Source of the DNA: Muricomes intestini
GTDB lineage: Bacteria; Bacillota; Clostridia; Lachnospirales; Lachnospiraceae
Length of the DNA stretch: 64,000 nucleotides
NCBI RefSeq assembly: GCF_004346165.1
Contig: NZ_SLZZ01000004.1
Coordinates: 62,001-126,000 of the forward strand
Direction of reading: 5' to 3'
Program-made: the position numbers and the translations under genes
In this document: positions 1 through 8,657 of the stretch, in pieces
How positions within the stretch are numbered: the stretch's first letter is position 1
Layout of the letters: each line of letters begins with the position of its first letter
Notes under the pieces: generated by a model
What the model saw: only the letters and a program-made list of their open reading frames with translations
Told to the model about the DNA's origin: nothing
Database searches by the model: none

Positions 1-360
1 AAAATCCAGTTTGATGAGAATGGAAATATACAGAGCAATGTACTATTTGCAAAGGATCCGGAAAAGCTGCGTTCCACAGATGGCATGACTGTTGACCAGA
101 ACGGTAATATATATGTGGCCGATTTTGTTGTGAATGCAATTGCAAAAATAGATAAGAAAGGAAATGTCACTAGAATTGCACAAAGCCCGGACAGTGATGG
201 GCTGCAAGGTGAGCTAGATCAACCAGGAGAACCCTGCGTTTGGGAAGGTAAAATAGTGGTGTCGTGTTTTGACTGTGTGGTGGGCGGTGATAAATGGAAT
301 ACCGAACATGAGCTTCCGGCAACTATGAGTGTGTTAGAGGTTCCGGGAGCAGAACTGTGA
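1..360 (+). CDS. SMP-30/gluconolactonase-like beta-propeller protein, 3' part
   Basis: The reading frame is open from base 1 and ends at TGA 358-360, so this is the C-terminal 119 residues of a gene that starts left of the window. Phrases such as DGMTVDQNGNIYVADF and the preceding FDENGNI are typical of blades in the SMP-30/gluconolactonase/NHL propeller fold, where acidic residues bind a metal and lactones are hydrolysed. A hairpin terminator follows at once, so it ends its transcription unit. Next to a sugar ABC transporter, a sugar-lactonase role is plausible but is inference. The active site lies outside the window. Confidence 0.75.
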   Translation, partial: KIQFDENGNIQSNVLFAKDPEKLRSTDGMTVDQNGNIYVADFVVNAIAKIDKKGNVTRIAQSPDSDGLQGELDQPGEPCVWEGKIVVSCFDCVVGGDKWNTEHELPATMSVLEVPGAEL

Positions 361-380
361 TTTTCTCTTAGGAAAGAAAA

Positions 381-427
381 AAGAGGTCTGGAAAGTCTCA
401 CAAGAGAGTTTCAGACTTCTTTTTTTA
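381..427 (+). terminator. Rho-independent terminator after the SMP-30-like gene
   Basis: AAGAGGTCTGGAAAGTCTC pairs with the following GAGAGTTTCAGACTTCTT through a short loop, with G-U pairs and one bulge, and runs into a T tract at 419-427. It isolates the upstream gene from the transporter operon. Confidence 0.8.
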
Positions 428-564
428 TATGAAAATATACGCCCTTTAACAAAAATGAACAGCAAATTTCTATAAAACATAAAAGAAATTGGGCAAAATT
501 TATTAAAATAAATTAAAATAAGTGGAAAAACAGTGAAAACATACAAAACCAGTCCAGATGCGAG

Positions 565-593
565 TTGACTTTATGAATCGGTTGAATTATAAT
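565..593 (+). promoter_or_regulatory. Sigma-A promoter of the first sugar ABC operon
   Basis: TTGACT (565-570) and TATAAT (588-593) are separated by 17 bp, five of six and six of six matches to consensus. It lies about 110 bp before the substrate-binding protein gene, leaving room for a leader that carries the palindrome at 617-632. Confidence 0.8.
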
Positions 594-616
594 ATAGTAA
601 GCACATAAATACTTAG

Positions 617-632
617 TAATGTAATTACATAA
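617..632. promoter_or_regulatory. Palindromic operator candidate TAATGTAATTACATAA
   Basis: The core ATGTAATTACAT is a perfect 12-bp palindrome lying about 24 bp after the -10 box, where a bound protein would block early transcription. The same half-site TAATGTAA recurs as an inverted repeat just upstream of the -35 box of the gldA-like gene (7000-7023). No regulator gene for it is visible in the window. Confidence 0.5.
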
Positions 633-700
633 TATCATAATGGACTAAAAAGTATTGTTGTGGATGAGCATTATAAACATGAAAAAGGAGGGTTTTAAGT

Positions 701-1876
701 ATGAGAAGAAAAATCACGGCAGTTTTGGTGGCAGGGGCTATGGCTGTAAGTTTATTAACGGCATGTGCTACAGATCCGGCCAAGGAAGCTGCAGCAACCA
801 AGGAGGGTACACCAGATAATGGCAATGCAGGAGATACCGATAAAGCCGCAGAGATTGCGGATTTCAAGATTGATGCATCTCAGATTCCTCAGGAGAAACT
901 GGATACCACCTTATATGTGGCATGTTCTATCCGCGGGCTTGAAAATCCTTATATAGCAACAATTGCTGACGGGATGGATATGTTCTGCGAGTATCTGGAC
1001 AGCATTGGGCAAAAGTATGAAAAGCAGGTTTTAGATTCAGGAGGCTCCAATGATGTAGAGATTGATAATATGAAGCAGTTTGCGGCAAAAGCGGGAGGCG
1101 ATGCAATTGCCTATGCTGATCCAAATGAATCTGCTATAGCACCGTCATTAGCAGAGGCTATGGCTGATGCAGGCGGTTATCTTGGTACGGCATGGAATAA
1201 GCCGGATGATGTGAATCCTCAGGACTATGATCCGAACTGGGTAATACATACTTCTGCTGATAATGTGGCTAATGGGAAAGCTACTGCTGAGGCCTTATTT
1301 GAATCTATGGGCGGGAAAGGCAAGGTATTTGTAGTAGAAGGTATGCTGGGAAATACGGCATCTAACAGCCGTATAGAAGGTCTGAAGGATGCACTGAAGG
1401 AATATCCGGATATTGAAGTTGCACATCAGGACACTGGAAACTGGGCAACCAATGAAGCATTAACCTTGGTTGAAACATGGTTGAATGATACACCGGATGT
1501 AGGAGGTGTATGGTGCGCCAATGACAATATGGCAACAGGTGCCCTGCAGGCTCTTGATGCAAAAGGATTGAAAGGCAAGGTAGGCGTGACAGGCATTGAT
1601 GCAAATACTGATATTGTGGAAGGTGTAAAAGATGGCAGCGTGATTGCTACAGTTTCATCCAATGGATATCTGCAGGGAGGATATACCCTGGCTGTTTGTT
1701 ACGCAGTGTGGACAGGGCTTATTACAACAGATGAACTGCCGGATGATTACCGCACATTTTTAACACCTGCGATTCTTGTTACAAAAGACACGGTTGATGA
1801 CTATGTGGCAGAATATGTTGATTCTGTACCGGAATATGATTTCTCGGACATCTGGTTCTGCAAGGCAGATAAATAA
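701..1876 (+). CDS. Sugar ABC transporter substrate-binding lipoprotein (ribose type)
   Basis: 391 residues. An N-terminal lipoprotein signal ends in the lipobox LLTAC, so the mature protein is anchored outside the membrane by a lipidated Cys. The rest matches the two-lobed Peripla_BP_4 fold of ribose/xylose/allose-type binding proteins; the segments GKGKVFVVEGMLGN and GGVWCANDNMATGALQAL are typical of the second lobe. A strong AAGGAGG ribosome site precedes the ATG. It heads an operon with two permeases and one double ATPase. The sugar cannot be read from sequence; the convergent polyol-dehydrogenase-like gene with a similar operator hints at a polyol or small sugar (inference). Confidence 0.88.
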   Translation: MRRKITAVLVAGAMAVSLLTACATDPAKEAAATKEGTPDNGNAGDTDKAAEIADFKIDASQIPQEKLDTTLYVACSIRGLENPYIATIADGMDMFCEYLDSIGQKYEKQVLDSGGSNDVEIDNMKQFAAKAGGDAIAYADPNESAIAPSLAEAMADAGGYLGTAWNKPDDVNPQDYDPNWVIHTSADNVANGKATAEALFESMGGKGKVFVVEGMLGNTASNSRIEGLKDALKEYPDIEVAHQDTGNWATNEALTLVETWLNDTPDVGGVWCANDNMATGALQALDAKGLKGKVGVTGIDANTDIVEGVKDGSVIATVSSNGYLQGGYTLAVCYAVWTGLITTDELPDDYRTFLTPAILVTKDTVDDYVAEYVDSVPEYDFSDIWFCKADK

Positions 1877-1908
1877 TGCCGGAACAGTCATATACTGATG
1901 ACAGGGAG

Positions 1909-1936
1909 AAGGGACCGGCCAAAATGTCGGTCCCTT
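1909..1936 (+). other. Intercistronic stem-loop after the binding-protein gene
   Basis: AAGGGACCG (1909-1917) pairs with CGGTCCCTT (1928-1936). There is no T tract. Such a hairpin directly after the binding-protein gene commonly protects the upstream mRNA, so that binding protein is made in excess over permease. Confidence 0.6.
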
Positions 1937-1976
1937 GTGGTTCATCGGTACATAAAATATTGATTGGAGAAATGTT

Positions 1977-2996
1977 ATGGAAGAAAAGAATCAAGCGGCG
2001 CTGGATATAAGGGAAGAGTTTGCCGCAAAGGTAAAGGCGGACAACCGGAAAGAAAAGCTTATGAAGTGGGCGCCTGTAGGAGTACTGGCGGCACTGATTC
2101 TGGTCTTTTGCATATTGAAGGGAAGGTCATTCTTAAGCTTGAGTAATCTGGTGTCTATATTAAATCAATGGTCTTTACCCCTTCTTGTGGCACTGGGTCT
2201 GACTTTTGTAATTATGATAGGGAGCATTGATTTGTCTATAGATGGCACGGTGGGAATGGTGGGGTCACTGACCGCCATCTTTGTGGCAAATTCAAAGAAT
2301 ACAGTAAATCTAGGTGTGCTAGGCTTCCTGTTGGCAATTTTATGCTCGGTTGTTGTAGGCTTTTTAATAGGTGTGATCCATGTTAAATTTAAAATTCCTT
2401 CCTTTATGGTTAGTTTCGCTTTTATGAATATCTGTATTGGAATTGGTATGCTGTCTTATAGCGGCAAGCCGGCAACAATCCGTGATCCCCTGATGATGGC
2501 AATTCCTAAGGCATCATTTTTGGGAGTGCCGGTGATCACCTGGATTGCAATAGCTGTTCTGGTATTGTGCTATTACATACAAGAATATACCCCTTTCGGG
2601 CGCCATGTGTATGCGGTGGGAACTGATGAGACGATACCTAAAGCCGTAGGCATTAATGTGAATAAAGTTAAGATTAAGGTGTTTACTCTGGCAGGCTTTT
2701 GTTATGGAGTGGCAGGTGTGATTGGTGCACTCAGGCTGGGACAGGGACAGATTGCAATTGGTACAGACCAGATGTTTCCCGCCCAGGCTGCTGTTGTAAT
2801 CGGCGGAACTGCATTGACTGGCGGAAAGGGCGGCGTGATGAATACCGTTGTGGGAACCTTGATTATGACTGTATTGATTAATGGGCTGACAATGATGGGG
2901 GTTGATCCCAACATTAAGACAGGAATTCAGGGGGTTATTATTCTTGCGGCGGTTATTCTTACAATTAAACATGGTTCTGCGGTAATCAGTAAATAA
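1977..2996 (+). CDS. Sugar ABC transporter permease (RbsC/BPD_transp_2 family), first of two
   Basis: 339 residues, with a charged cytoplasmic N-terminus of about 40 residues and then eight to ten hydrophobic segments. The motif IMIGSIDLSIDGTVG near residue 80 is the signature loop of RbsC-type permeases, and GTDETIPKAVGINVNKVKIKV is the cytoplasmic loop that meets the ATPase. It ends 18 bp before the ATPase gene. A second, different permease (4560-5543) lies on the other side of the ATPase, so the membrane channel is probably a heterodimer, unlike the RbsC homodimer. Confidence 0.88.
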   Translation: MEEKNQAALDIREEFAAKVKADNRKEKLMKWAPVGVLAALILVFCILKGRSFLSLSNLVSILNQWSLPLLVALGLTFVIMIGSIDLSIDGTVGMVGSLTAIFVANSKNTVNLGVLGFLLAILCSVVVGFLIGVIHVKFKIPSFMVSFAFMNICIGIGMLSYSGKPATIRDPLMMAIPKASFLGVPVITWIAIAVLVLCYYIQEYTPFGRHVYAVGTDETIPKAVGINVNKVKIKVFTLAGFCYGVAGVIGALRLGQGQIAIGTDQMFPAQAAVVIGGTALTGGKGGVMNTVVGTLIMTVLINGLTMMGVDPNIKTGIQGVIILAAVILTIKHGSAVISK

Positions 2997-3014
2997 AAGC
3001 ATGGAGGGATAGAA

Positions 3015-4544
3015 ATGTCAAAAAATATATTATTCAGTGCTAAAAATATTGTGAAGTCCTTTCATGGAACACAGGCACTAAAAGAGGTAGATCTGGACGT
3101 TTATGAGGGAGAAGTGGTCGGCCTGGTCGGTGAGAACGGTGCGGGAAAATCAACACTAATGAAAATTATTATTGGTGTACAGCCTCAGGGCTCAGGAGAA
3201 ATGTATCTGAGGGGAAAGCCATTTCAGCCTCATGATCCTTTGGAAGCTAATGCGGAGGGGATTGGGATGGTATATCAGGAGCAATCTCTGATTACAACAC
3301 TTTCCGTAGGGCAGAATCTCTTTTTTGGGCATGAAAAGGAATTTATGCAGATGGGAATTGTTAATTGGAAAAAAATGTACGCAGAGGCTGCCGCCGTATT
3401 GTCAGAGGTGGGCTGTGAAGATATTAACCCCAGGAAAAAGGTAATTGATTTAAATTTTGCCACCAGACAGATGGTAGAAATTGCAAAAGTTGTCAATGTT
3501 ACAAAAGAGGCTTCTACAGATGGAAAATGTTTAATTTTGTTGGATGAACCCACTTCCGTATTAAATGAGACTGAAGTAAAGCGGCTTTTTCAAGAGATAA
3601 GGAAGCTGACTGCAAAAGGGCATTCAGTAATTTTTGTGTCGCATCGCCTGGACGAAGTTCTTGAGATTTCTGACCGCATATATGTCTATAAAGATGGAGA
3701 GAATGCAGGAAACATGAATGTGGCTGACGCTACGGAGGCCATATTATACGAGCGGATGGTAGGCCATGAAACCAATTCGGAGTACTATCATTTGGATAAG
3801 CAGGTTATACCCAAGGAAGAGGTGGTACTGGAAGCAAAGGATCTTGGGTGCAGGGGGAAATTTAAACACGTAAACTTTCAGCTGCATAAAGGGGAAATCC
3901 TTGGTTTCTGCGGTGTTGTGGGTTCCGGAAAAGAGGAAATCTGCTCTGTCTTCTGCGGTGATGAGAGTCCTGATTTTGGAGAATTGATAGTAAAGGGGAG
4001 GAAAACAAAGTATAGTGCACCTTATCAGGCGTTAAATGATGGGATTTTAATGATTCCTATGGAACGTATGGTTGAAGGAGTTATACGGGGGCTTTCTGTT
4101 GAGGATAATATCGCGCTTTCCAATGCAGGGAGGTTAAGTAAGAGAGGCATGATATCCAGAAAACGGGTATCGGAGCAAGCCGTGGAATGGATCCGCAGGC
4201 TCAGAATTAAAACCAGCGGCAAAGAAGAGCTGGTGATACAGCTTTCAGGAGGGAATCAGCAAAAAGTGGTTTTTGCGCGCGTACTGGCCTCGGAATCGGA
4301 TGTTGTTATATTGAATCATCCCACCCGCGGTGTGGATGTGGGGGCAAAAGAGGAGATTTACGGATTGATCCGGGACATGGTCGCCGAAGGGAAATCAGTC
4401 ATTCTTCTGGGCGATACCTTGGATGAGTGCATAGGAATGTCTAATCGTGTACTGATCATGCGGGATGGATTGGTTACAGGTGAATTGGATGCGGCTGTGG
4501 ATGCCAAACCGTCACAGGTGAGTATCATCAGCATGATGGTATAA
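3015..4544 (+). CDS. Sugar ABC transporter double ATPase (RbsA/MglA family) with one degenerate site
   Basis: 509 residues with two fused nucleotide-binding domains. Domain 1 has an intact Walker A (GENGAGKST) and Walker B (LILLDEPTS), but where a signature LSxGxxQ is expected it has LNFATRQ. Domain 2 has a perfect signature LSGGNQQ, but its Walker B reads VVILNHPTRG in place of the usual LDEPTRG, replacing both acidic residues, and its Walker A is GVVGSGKEE. In the closed dimer, Walker 1 pairs with signature 2 (all canonical) and Walker 2 pairs with signature 1 (all degenerate). One ATP site is therefore predicted to work and the other to be structural. It sits between two permease genes. 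Confidence 0.88.
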   Translation: MSKNILFSAKNIVKSFHGTQALKEVDLDVYEGEVVGLVGENGAGKSTLMKIIIGVQPQGSGEMYLRGKPFQPHDPLEANAEGIGMVYQEQSLITTLSVGQNLFFGHEKEFMQMGIVNWKKMYAEAAAVLSEVGCEDINPRKKVIDLNFATRQMVEIAKVVNVTKEASTDGKCLILLDEPTSVLNETEVKRLFQEIRKLTAKGHSVIFVSHRLDEVLEISDRIYVYKDGENAGNMNVADATEAILYERMVGHETNSEYYHLDKQVIPKEEVVLEAKDLGCRGKFKHVNFQLHKGEILGFCGVVGSGKEEICSVFCGDESPDFGELIVKGRKTKYSAPYQALNDGILMIPMERMVEGVIRGLSVEDNIALSNAGRLSKRGMISRKRVSEQAVEWIRRLRIKTSGKEELVIQLSGGNQQKVVFARVLASESDVVILNHPTRGVDVGAKEEIYGLIRDMVAEGKSVILLGDTLDECIGMSNRVLIMRDGLVTGELDAAVDAKPSQVSIISMMV

Positions 4545-4559
4545 GAAGGAGATGAGGGC

Positions 4560-5543
4560 ATGAATAAACTAAAAACAAATAAGGCATATTTTGCTACATA
4601 TTTCAGTATGGCTGTTATCATATGTCTTGTGCTGATTTTTACTATTATGGAAAAAAGTTTTATTAATTCTTCAAACATCAACAATTTGTTGAGTGATACA
4701 GCGCCCCTAATGATTATGGCTGCCGGAATGACTCCTGTCATTTTAATTGGTTCCATCGACTTATCGGTTGGCGCTATGTGTTCTGTTTCAAATGTACTGG
4801 TAGTCAGCTTTATTATGAAATTTAAAGATACAATCTATGCAGACTGGTTTATTATGTTGGTGACGTTTGTAACCACACTTGTGTTTGCAGTGATTGCAGG
4901 CATTATACTCGGACTCATTCATGTTAAGCTGAAGGTTCCGTCGTTTATAGCTTCACTGGCATTTATGTCTATATGGAATTCGGCAGCATTGTTAATTAGC
5001 AATTCTCCGATATCAATACCTAAAAAGCTGTGGGGTACCATTGACTGGTATAAAATATCTATAGGTCCGCTGGGGTATCCGCTGGTTATTGCATTTCTTA
5101 TTATAATCGGTTATTATGTGATTCTTACCAGGACGTCCCTGGGGAGAGGCATATATGCTATAGGCGCAAACGAACGTGCAGCCCGCATGTCTGGCATAGC
5201 TGTAGATCGAATTAAAATCACTGCCTTTGCGGTTAACGGCTTTTGTGCTGCTTTGGGAGCAATCTTTTTGATGGCAAAGGCTAAGAGCTGTGCCCCTACA
5301 GTTGGTGACTCGTTTACGCTGATGGTAATTTCAGCGGTAGTTCTGGGCGGTACGGCTCTGATCGGCGGTTCGGGAAATATTTTGAATACCATATTGGGGG
5401 TCTTTATTGTTTCGATAATTAAGAATGGGATGAATATAGTAAGTATTAATGTATACTGGCAAAAGGTTGTATTTGGAGTGGTCGTATTGATAGCTATAGC
5501 AATTAACACTGACCGATCATCCAGAAGCTTTATTGTCAAATAA
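4560..5543 (+). CDS. Sugar ABC transporter permease (RbsC family), second of two
   Basis: 327 residues, polytopic, with the RbsC-type loop ILIGSIDLSVGAMCS near residue 70 and the coupling-loop segment IGANERAARMSGIAVDRIKI. An AGAAGGAGA ribosome site 10 bp before ATG supports the start. The sequence differs clearly from the first permease (1977-2996), so this is not a recent duplicate. It is the last gene of the operon and is followed by a 13-bp-stem hairpin. Confidence 0.88.
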   Translation: MNKLKTNKAYFATYFSMAVIICLVLIFTIMEKSFINSSNINNLLSDTAPLMIMAAGMTPVILIGSIDLSVGAMCSVSNVLVVSFIMKFKDTIYADWFIMLVTFVTTLVFAVIAGIILGLIHVKLKVPSFIASLAFMSIWNSAALLISNSPISIPKKLWGTIDWYKISIGPLGYPLVIAFLIIIGYYVILTRTSLGRGIYAIGANERAARMSGIAVDRIKITAFAVNGFCAALGAIFLMAKAKSCAPTVGDSFTLMVISAVVLGGTALIGGSGNILNTILGVFIVSIIKNGMNIVSINVYWQKVVFGVVVLIAIAINTDRSSRSFIVK

Positions 5544-5546
5544 TTT

Positions 5547-5598
5547 TAAGCCTGGTTTGGAATGGATGTATGTAAATCCTATGCCAAACCAGGCCTTA
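5547..5598 (+). terminator. Terminator hairpin after the first sugar ABC operon
   Basis: TAAGCCTGGTTTGG (5547-5560) pairs with CCAAACCAGGCCTTA (5584-5598). The T run is weak, so termination efficiency is uncertain, but position and stem strength fit the end of the operon. Confidence 0.6.
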
Positions 5599-5622
5599 TA
5601 TTTAAGAGAAACTGAAATTATA

Positions 5623-5807
5623 TGATACCAGGGTCAAAAGGTCATGCGTTTCATGCTTGCATGAAAAAGCATGACTTTGGGACCCGTAAAACATGAGAAA
5701 GAAGCCCGAGTAGGGCGGATTTCGAATGTTTTTAGGATTGCGGGAGCACAAAGTGCGGAGCAATCCGTAGGTATCAGGGGGCAAAATACCTTTTGACCCC
5801 TACATCA
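5623..5807 (-). repeat. Miniature inverted-repeat element, long form, copy A
   Basis: This 185-bp element begins TGATACCAGGGTCAAAAGGT and ends in ACCTTTTGACCCCTACATCA, about 20-bp imperfect terminal inverted repeats. It is flanked by a direct repeat TTATA on both sides, a likely target-site duplication. Inside are several hairpins, for example GCCCGAGTAGGGC and a long stem around GGATTGC...GCAATCC. No ORF of note. It is the reverse complement of copy B2 (10806-10990), also 185 bp. Its right duplication contains the gldA stop codon. Confidence 0.85.
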
Positions 5808-6923
5808 TTATATTGCTTTATAATATGTACCTAAACGATCTGCCATAACTATGCCGTCGTAAATCATCTGAGCTGATACCGGGAAGGGCTCAACATCCCA
5901 ATAGGACTTCAGAGATTCTTCTGCCACACTCATAATCTCTTCCTTAGTAACGTCTTTGATCCCCAGATCTTCGAATGTGGCAGGAAGTTTAACTGCTTTA
6001 TAGAAATCATAAATTTCCTCTATTTCTTCTTCCGCTCTTCCTTCAATTATTAGCTGAACCAGAATGCCAAATGCTACAACTTCTCCGTGGAGCAGCTTGG
6101 TGCAGGGCGGCAGTATGGTAATTCCTTCTGCAATAGAATGGGCTCCGGCACAGCTAGAGTTCTGCACACCCAGGCCGCTTAGCAGGGCGTTGGCTTCAAT
6201 TACATCTTCCACGTCGATAGTACAAAGTCCATTTTCGGCAGCCAATTTGGCGCTGATTCCTTTTGTCAAGATTGTTTTATGGCATGCCTCTGCAATAGCT
6301 TTTACGGCAATGGTACTGCAGTACCCTTTCCATACATAGTTAGGAGAGTGGGATTCCAGATTTGCTCTCGTCTCTATGAAAGTGGCCAAGGCATCGCCCA
6401 TACCGGCTACAAGAAAGCGAATAGGCGCCTTGCAGATAATGTCAGTATCCAGCAAAACTAAATCAGGATTTTTAACATAATGCCTGGCGCCCACATGTTC
6501 TCCAGAATCTGTATAAATTACCGAAAGCCCGATAACCGGTGCATCTGTAGAGGCCGTTGTTGGAATAATGACTGTAGCTGCCTTAAAGATATCGGCTACA
6601 GCTTTTGCGGTATCCATGGTTTTTCCTCCACCCATTCCTGCAACTACATTCGGTTGAAACTCCTTTACACTCTCAGCAATCTGCTCAATTTTATCAGCTG
6701 TAATTTCACCGCTAAACTCTAAGACCGTAACACCGCTTTCACCTTCACGGTACATGTCCTCAAACTTCACCTTATATTCTTCATAAAAAAAGTAATCTAC
6801 CAGGATGAGTACCCTTTTTCCGTAAGCGTCAGTGTACTCTTTCAAGTGATTCAGCTCATACCTTCCTTGTATGTACCTGCTGGGTGAACCAAAAGCTCTG
6901 GTTGTGTGTTCAATCATAGACAT
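5808..6923 (-). CDS. Glycerol-dehydrogenase-like iron/zinc-dependent alcohol dehydrogenase
   Basis: 371 residues from the ATG at 6923, chosen because AGGAGG lies about 10 bp before it; an upstream TTG in frame would sit before the ribosome site. The N-terminal half binds NAD(P) through VVAGMGGGKTMDTAKAVAD and PTTASTDAPV. The C-terminal half carries the metal ligands expected for GldA-type enzymes: the Asp in GMGDALATFIE and the His in CAGAHSIAEGI and LLHGEVVAFG. Such enzymes oxidise glycerol or related vicinal diols to ketones. Transcribed towards the sugar operon from its own promoter, next to a copy of the TAATGTAA half-site. The substrate may be a polyol other than glycerol. Confidence 0.85.
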   Translation of the reverse strand: MSMIEHTTRAFGSPSRYIQGRYELNHLKEYTDAYGKRVLILVDYFFYEEYKVKFEDMYREGESGVTVLEFSGEITADKIEQIAESVKEFQPNVVAGMGGGKTMDTAKAVADIFKAATVIIPTTASTDAPVIGLSVIYTDSGEHVGARHYVKNPDLVLLDTDIICKAPIRFLVAGMGDALATFIETRANLESHSPNYVWKGYCSTIAVKAIAEACHKTILTKGISAKLAAENGLCTIDVEDVIEANALLSGLGVQNSSCAGAHSIAEGITILPPCTKLLHGEVVAFGILVQLIIEGRAEEEIEEIYDFYKAVKLPATFEDLGIKDVTKEEIMSVAEESLKSYWDVEPFPVSAQMIYDGIVMADRLGTYYKAI

Positions 6924-6967
6924 AACTTCTCTTCCTCCTGACAATAATTTTTTATTCTTTTAAGATA

Positions 6968-6996
6968 AAAATACCACAAATCAATATGTAAGTCAA
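6968..6996 (-). promoter_or_regulatory. Promoter of the gldA-like gene
   Basis: On the minus strand, TTGACT (6996-6991) is followed after 17 bp by TATTTT (6973-6968). The -10 box is weak, which fits a promoter that needs help from a protein bound at the adjacent inverted repeat (7000-7023). Confidence 0.5.
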
Positions 6997-6999
6997 TAA

Positions 7000-7023
7000 T
7001 AATGTAACTTTGTTATTACATTA
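7000..7023. promoter_or_regulatory. Inverted repeat TAATGTAA-N8-TTACATTA, operator candidate
   Basis: The two 8-bp arms are perfect inverted repeats, end 3 bp from the -35 box of the gldA-like gene and match the half-site of the operator at 617-632. Here the arms are 8 bp apart, there they abut. Position upstream of -35 would suit activation. Confidence 0.5.
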
Positions 7024-7153
7024 CGTCATAAATAAAAGGATTAAATATTGCTAGACTATGTGGCAGCTCTTTTCCGGTATTCAGCTAACTCTTAAATATC
7101 TCCGAAAAAACAAAACTTTCAAAAAATGCACTTGACGTTATACTGTTTGTGTC

Positions 7154-7193
7154 AGGTAAAGGAGTCAGGAAGGAAATTTCTGCCCCTTTACCT
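7154..7193. terminator. Stem-loop downstream of ehuA
   Basis: AGGTAAAGG (7154-7162) pairs with CCTTTACCT (7185-7193). The T run lies on the plus-strand side, so for the minus-strand ehu transcript this is a stem without U tract. It may be a weak terminator or a 3' mRNA stabiliser. The remaining sequence between 7024 and 7212 shows nothing else I can support. Confidence 0.4.
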
Positions 7194-7212
7194 TTTTGTC
7201 CGTGCAAGACTT

Positions 7213-7980
7213 CTATGAATTAAATCTTGATAAAAATGACTGAAGTCTTGGTGTCTTTGGATTATTAAACAATTCCTCCGGGTCGCCTTGCTCTGCGATA
7301 ATGCCCTCATTAAAAAAAGCTACTCTGTCTGCAATTTCTTTTGCAAAGTCCATTTCGTGAGTAATCAGCAGCATGGTCATGTCGCTTTCAAAGGCAATTT
7401 CTTTGATTACATCCAGAACTTCACCTACCAATTCAGGATCCAATGCAGAGGTAGGTTCATCAAATAGCATAATATTGGGCTTCATAACCAGTGCTCTGGC
7501 TATGGCAACTCTTTGTTTTTGTCCACCTGACAGCTGAGCAGGATAAACGTCCAGCTTATCCGACAGTCCGACCTTTTCCAGCATTTCCTCTGCCTGCTGT
7601 CTCGCTTTCTTCTTCGAAAGGCCCAGAACAGTCATGGGAGCTTCCATGACATTTTTTAGAACCGTCATATGAGGAAATAGATAAAAATGCTGGAAGACCA
7701 TACCTATACTTTTCCGCATTTCGCGGAGATGCTTTTCTTTTGCCTTCACAAGCTCTCCGCCCACTTCTTCCTGCCATAAATTCTTGTTTTCGACTTCTAT
7801 AATTCCGGAATCAGGTTCTTCTAATGTCATTAACAATCGCGCTAAAGTGGTTTTCCCTGAACCACTGGGGCCAATCAGGGCTACCTTTTCTCCGGGATAA
7901 ATGTTAAAATCTATGTCTTTTAAAACTTCCAGATCTCCATAAGTTTTAGTGACATTCTGATAACTGACAATTGGTGTCAT
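7213..7980 (-). CDS. ehuA: Ectoine/hydroxyectoine-type ABC transporter ATPase
   Basis: 255 residues, the size of polar amino acid ABC ATPases. Walker [10 protein letters not shown] near residue 40, signature LSGGQKQR, Walker [13 protein letters not shown] and the switch His in [10 protein letters not shown] are all intact. It energises the EhuC/EhuD channel from the cytoplasmic side. It is the last gene of the minus-strand order ehuB-ehuC-ehuD-ehuA, 22 bp after ehuD. The ATPase alone could belong to any amino acid importer; the Ehu name rests on the binding protein and EhuD-like permease beside it. Confidence 0.8.
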   Translation of the reverse strand: MTPIVSYQNVTKTYGDLEVLKDIDFNIYPGEKVALIGPSGSGKTTLARLLMTLEEPDSGIIEVENKNLWQEEVGGELVKAKEKHLREMRKSIGMVFQHFYLFPHMTVLKNVMEAPMTVLGLSKKKARQQAEEMLEKVGLSDKLDVYPAQLSGGQKQRVAIARALVMKPNIMLFDEPTSALDPELVGEVLDVIKEIAFESDMTMLLITHEMDFAKEIADRVAFFNEGIIAEQGDPEELFNNPKTPRLQSFLSRFNS

Positions 7981-8002
7981 AATACGCTCCTTTCCGTGTG
8001 AA

Positions 8003-8656
8003 TCAGTTTTTGGCTCCCAGGCGGACTTCCAGCTTTTTGATCAGTTGTGAAGAAGGATAGCTTAATAGGAAAAATATAATTCCTACAATAGTAAAGCCTT
8101 CCAGATACCTGAAAGAGCCGGCCCCAAGTATTTTAGCTGTCTGCAATATTTCGACGAGAGTTATAGCAGATAATAAGGGCGTTTCCTTAAACATGGTAAT
8201 CAGGTAGTTGCCTATAACGGGAATGATGGGAGGAATAACCTGAGGCAAAATTATTTTTATCCATGCCTGAATATGCGAGAAATTCAAAGCTTTTGCGACT
8301 TCCCACTGTCCCGCAGGGACAGCCTCAATTCCACTCCTGAATACTTCTGATAAATAGGTACTATAGTGTATTCCCAACCCCAGAACGCCCGCGGTAAAAG
8401 GTTTCAGAGATATCCCGATTTTGGGAAACACGTAGAAAATAAAGTACAGCTGTACCAGAAGCGGCGTATTTCTTATAAACTGTATGATTCCTTTCACTGC
8501 CAAAGATACAATCTTTATGTCTGAACGAACCAGAACTGAAAAAATGAGTCCTAAAAACAAAGCAAGTATGAAACCGACGAAGGTTGCACTTATTGTGATT
8601 TTTAAAGCCGACAATATTTGGGGGAGTATAGAAAAAGCGTAATCCCAGTTCCACAT
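8003..8656 (-). CDS. ehuD: Ectoine/hydroxyectoine-type ABC transporter permease EhuD
   Basis: 217 residues, about five membrane segments, His/Glu/Gln permease family. The N-terminus [15 protein letters not shown] resembles EhuD proteins. The EAA-type loop contacting the ATPase is [20 protein letters not shown] near residue 140. It starts 1 bp after ehuC ends, so translation is coupled. Part of a compatible-solute importer controlled by a c-di-AMP riboswitch further upstream. Confidence 0.78.
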   Translation of the reverse strand: MWNWDYAFSILPQILSALKITISATFVGFILALFLGLIFSVLVRSDIKIVSLAVKGIIQFIRNTPLLVQLYFIFYVFPKIGISLKPFTAGVLGLGIHYSTYLSEVFRSGIEAVPAGQWEVAKALNFSHIQAWIKIILPQVIPPIIPVIGNYLITMFKETPLLSAITLVEILQTAKILGAGSFRYLEGFTIVGIIFFLLSYPSSQLIKKLEVRLGAKN

Positions 8657-8657
8657 A

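Noticed and set aside
2514-3002. A 162-codon minus-strand open frame opposite the first permease
   Set aside because: Antisense shadow of a well-supported gene; composition (many Cys, His, Asn) is not protein-like.
7154-7193. A plus-strand promoter or gene end at the hairpin beyond ehuA
   Set aside because: A TTGACG lies nearby, but no -10 at the right distance and no plus-strand gene follows.
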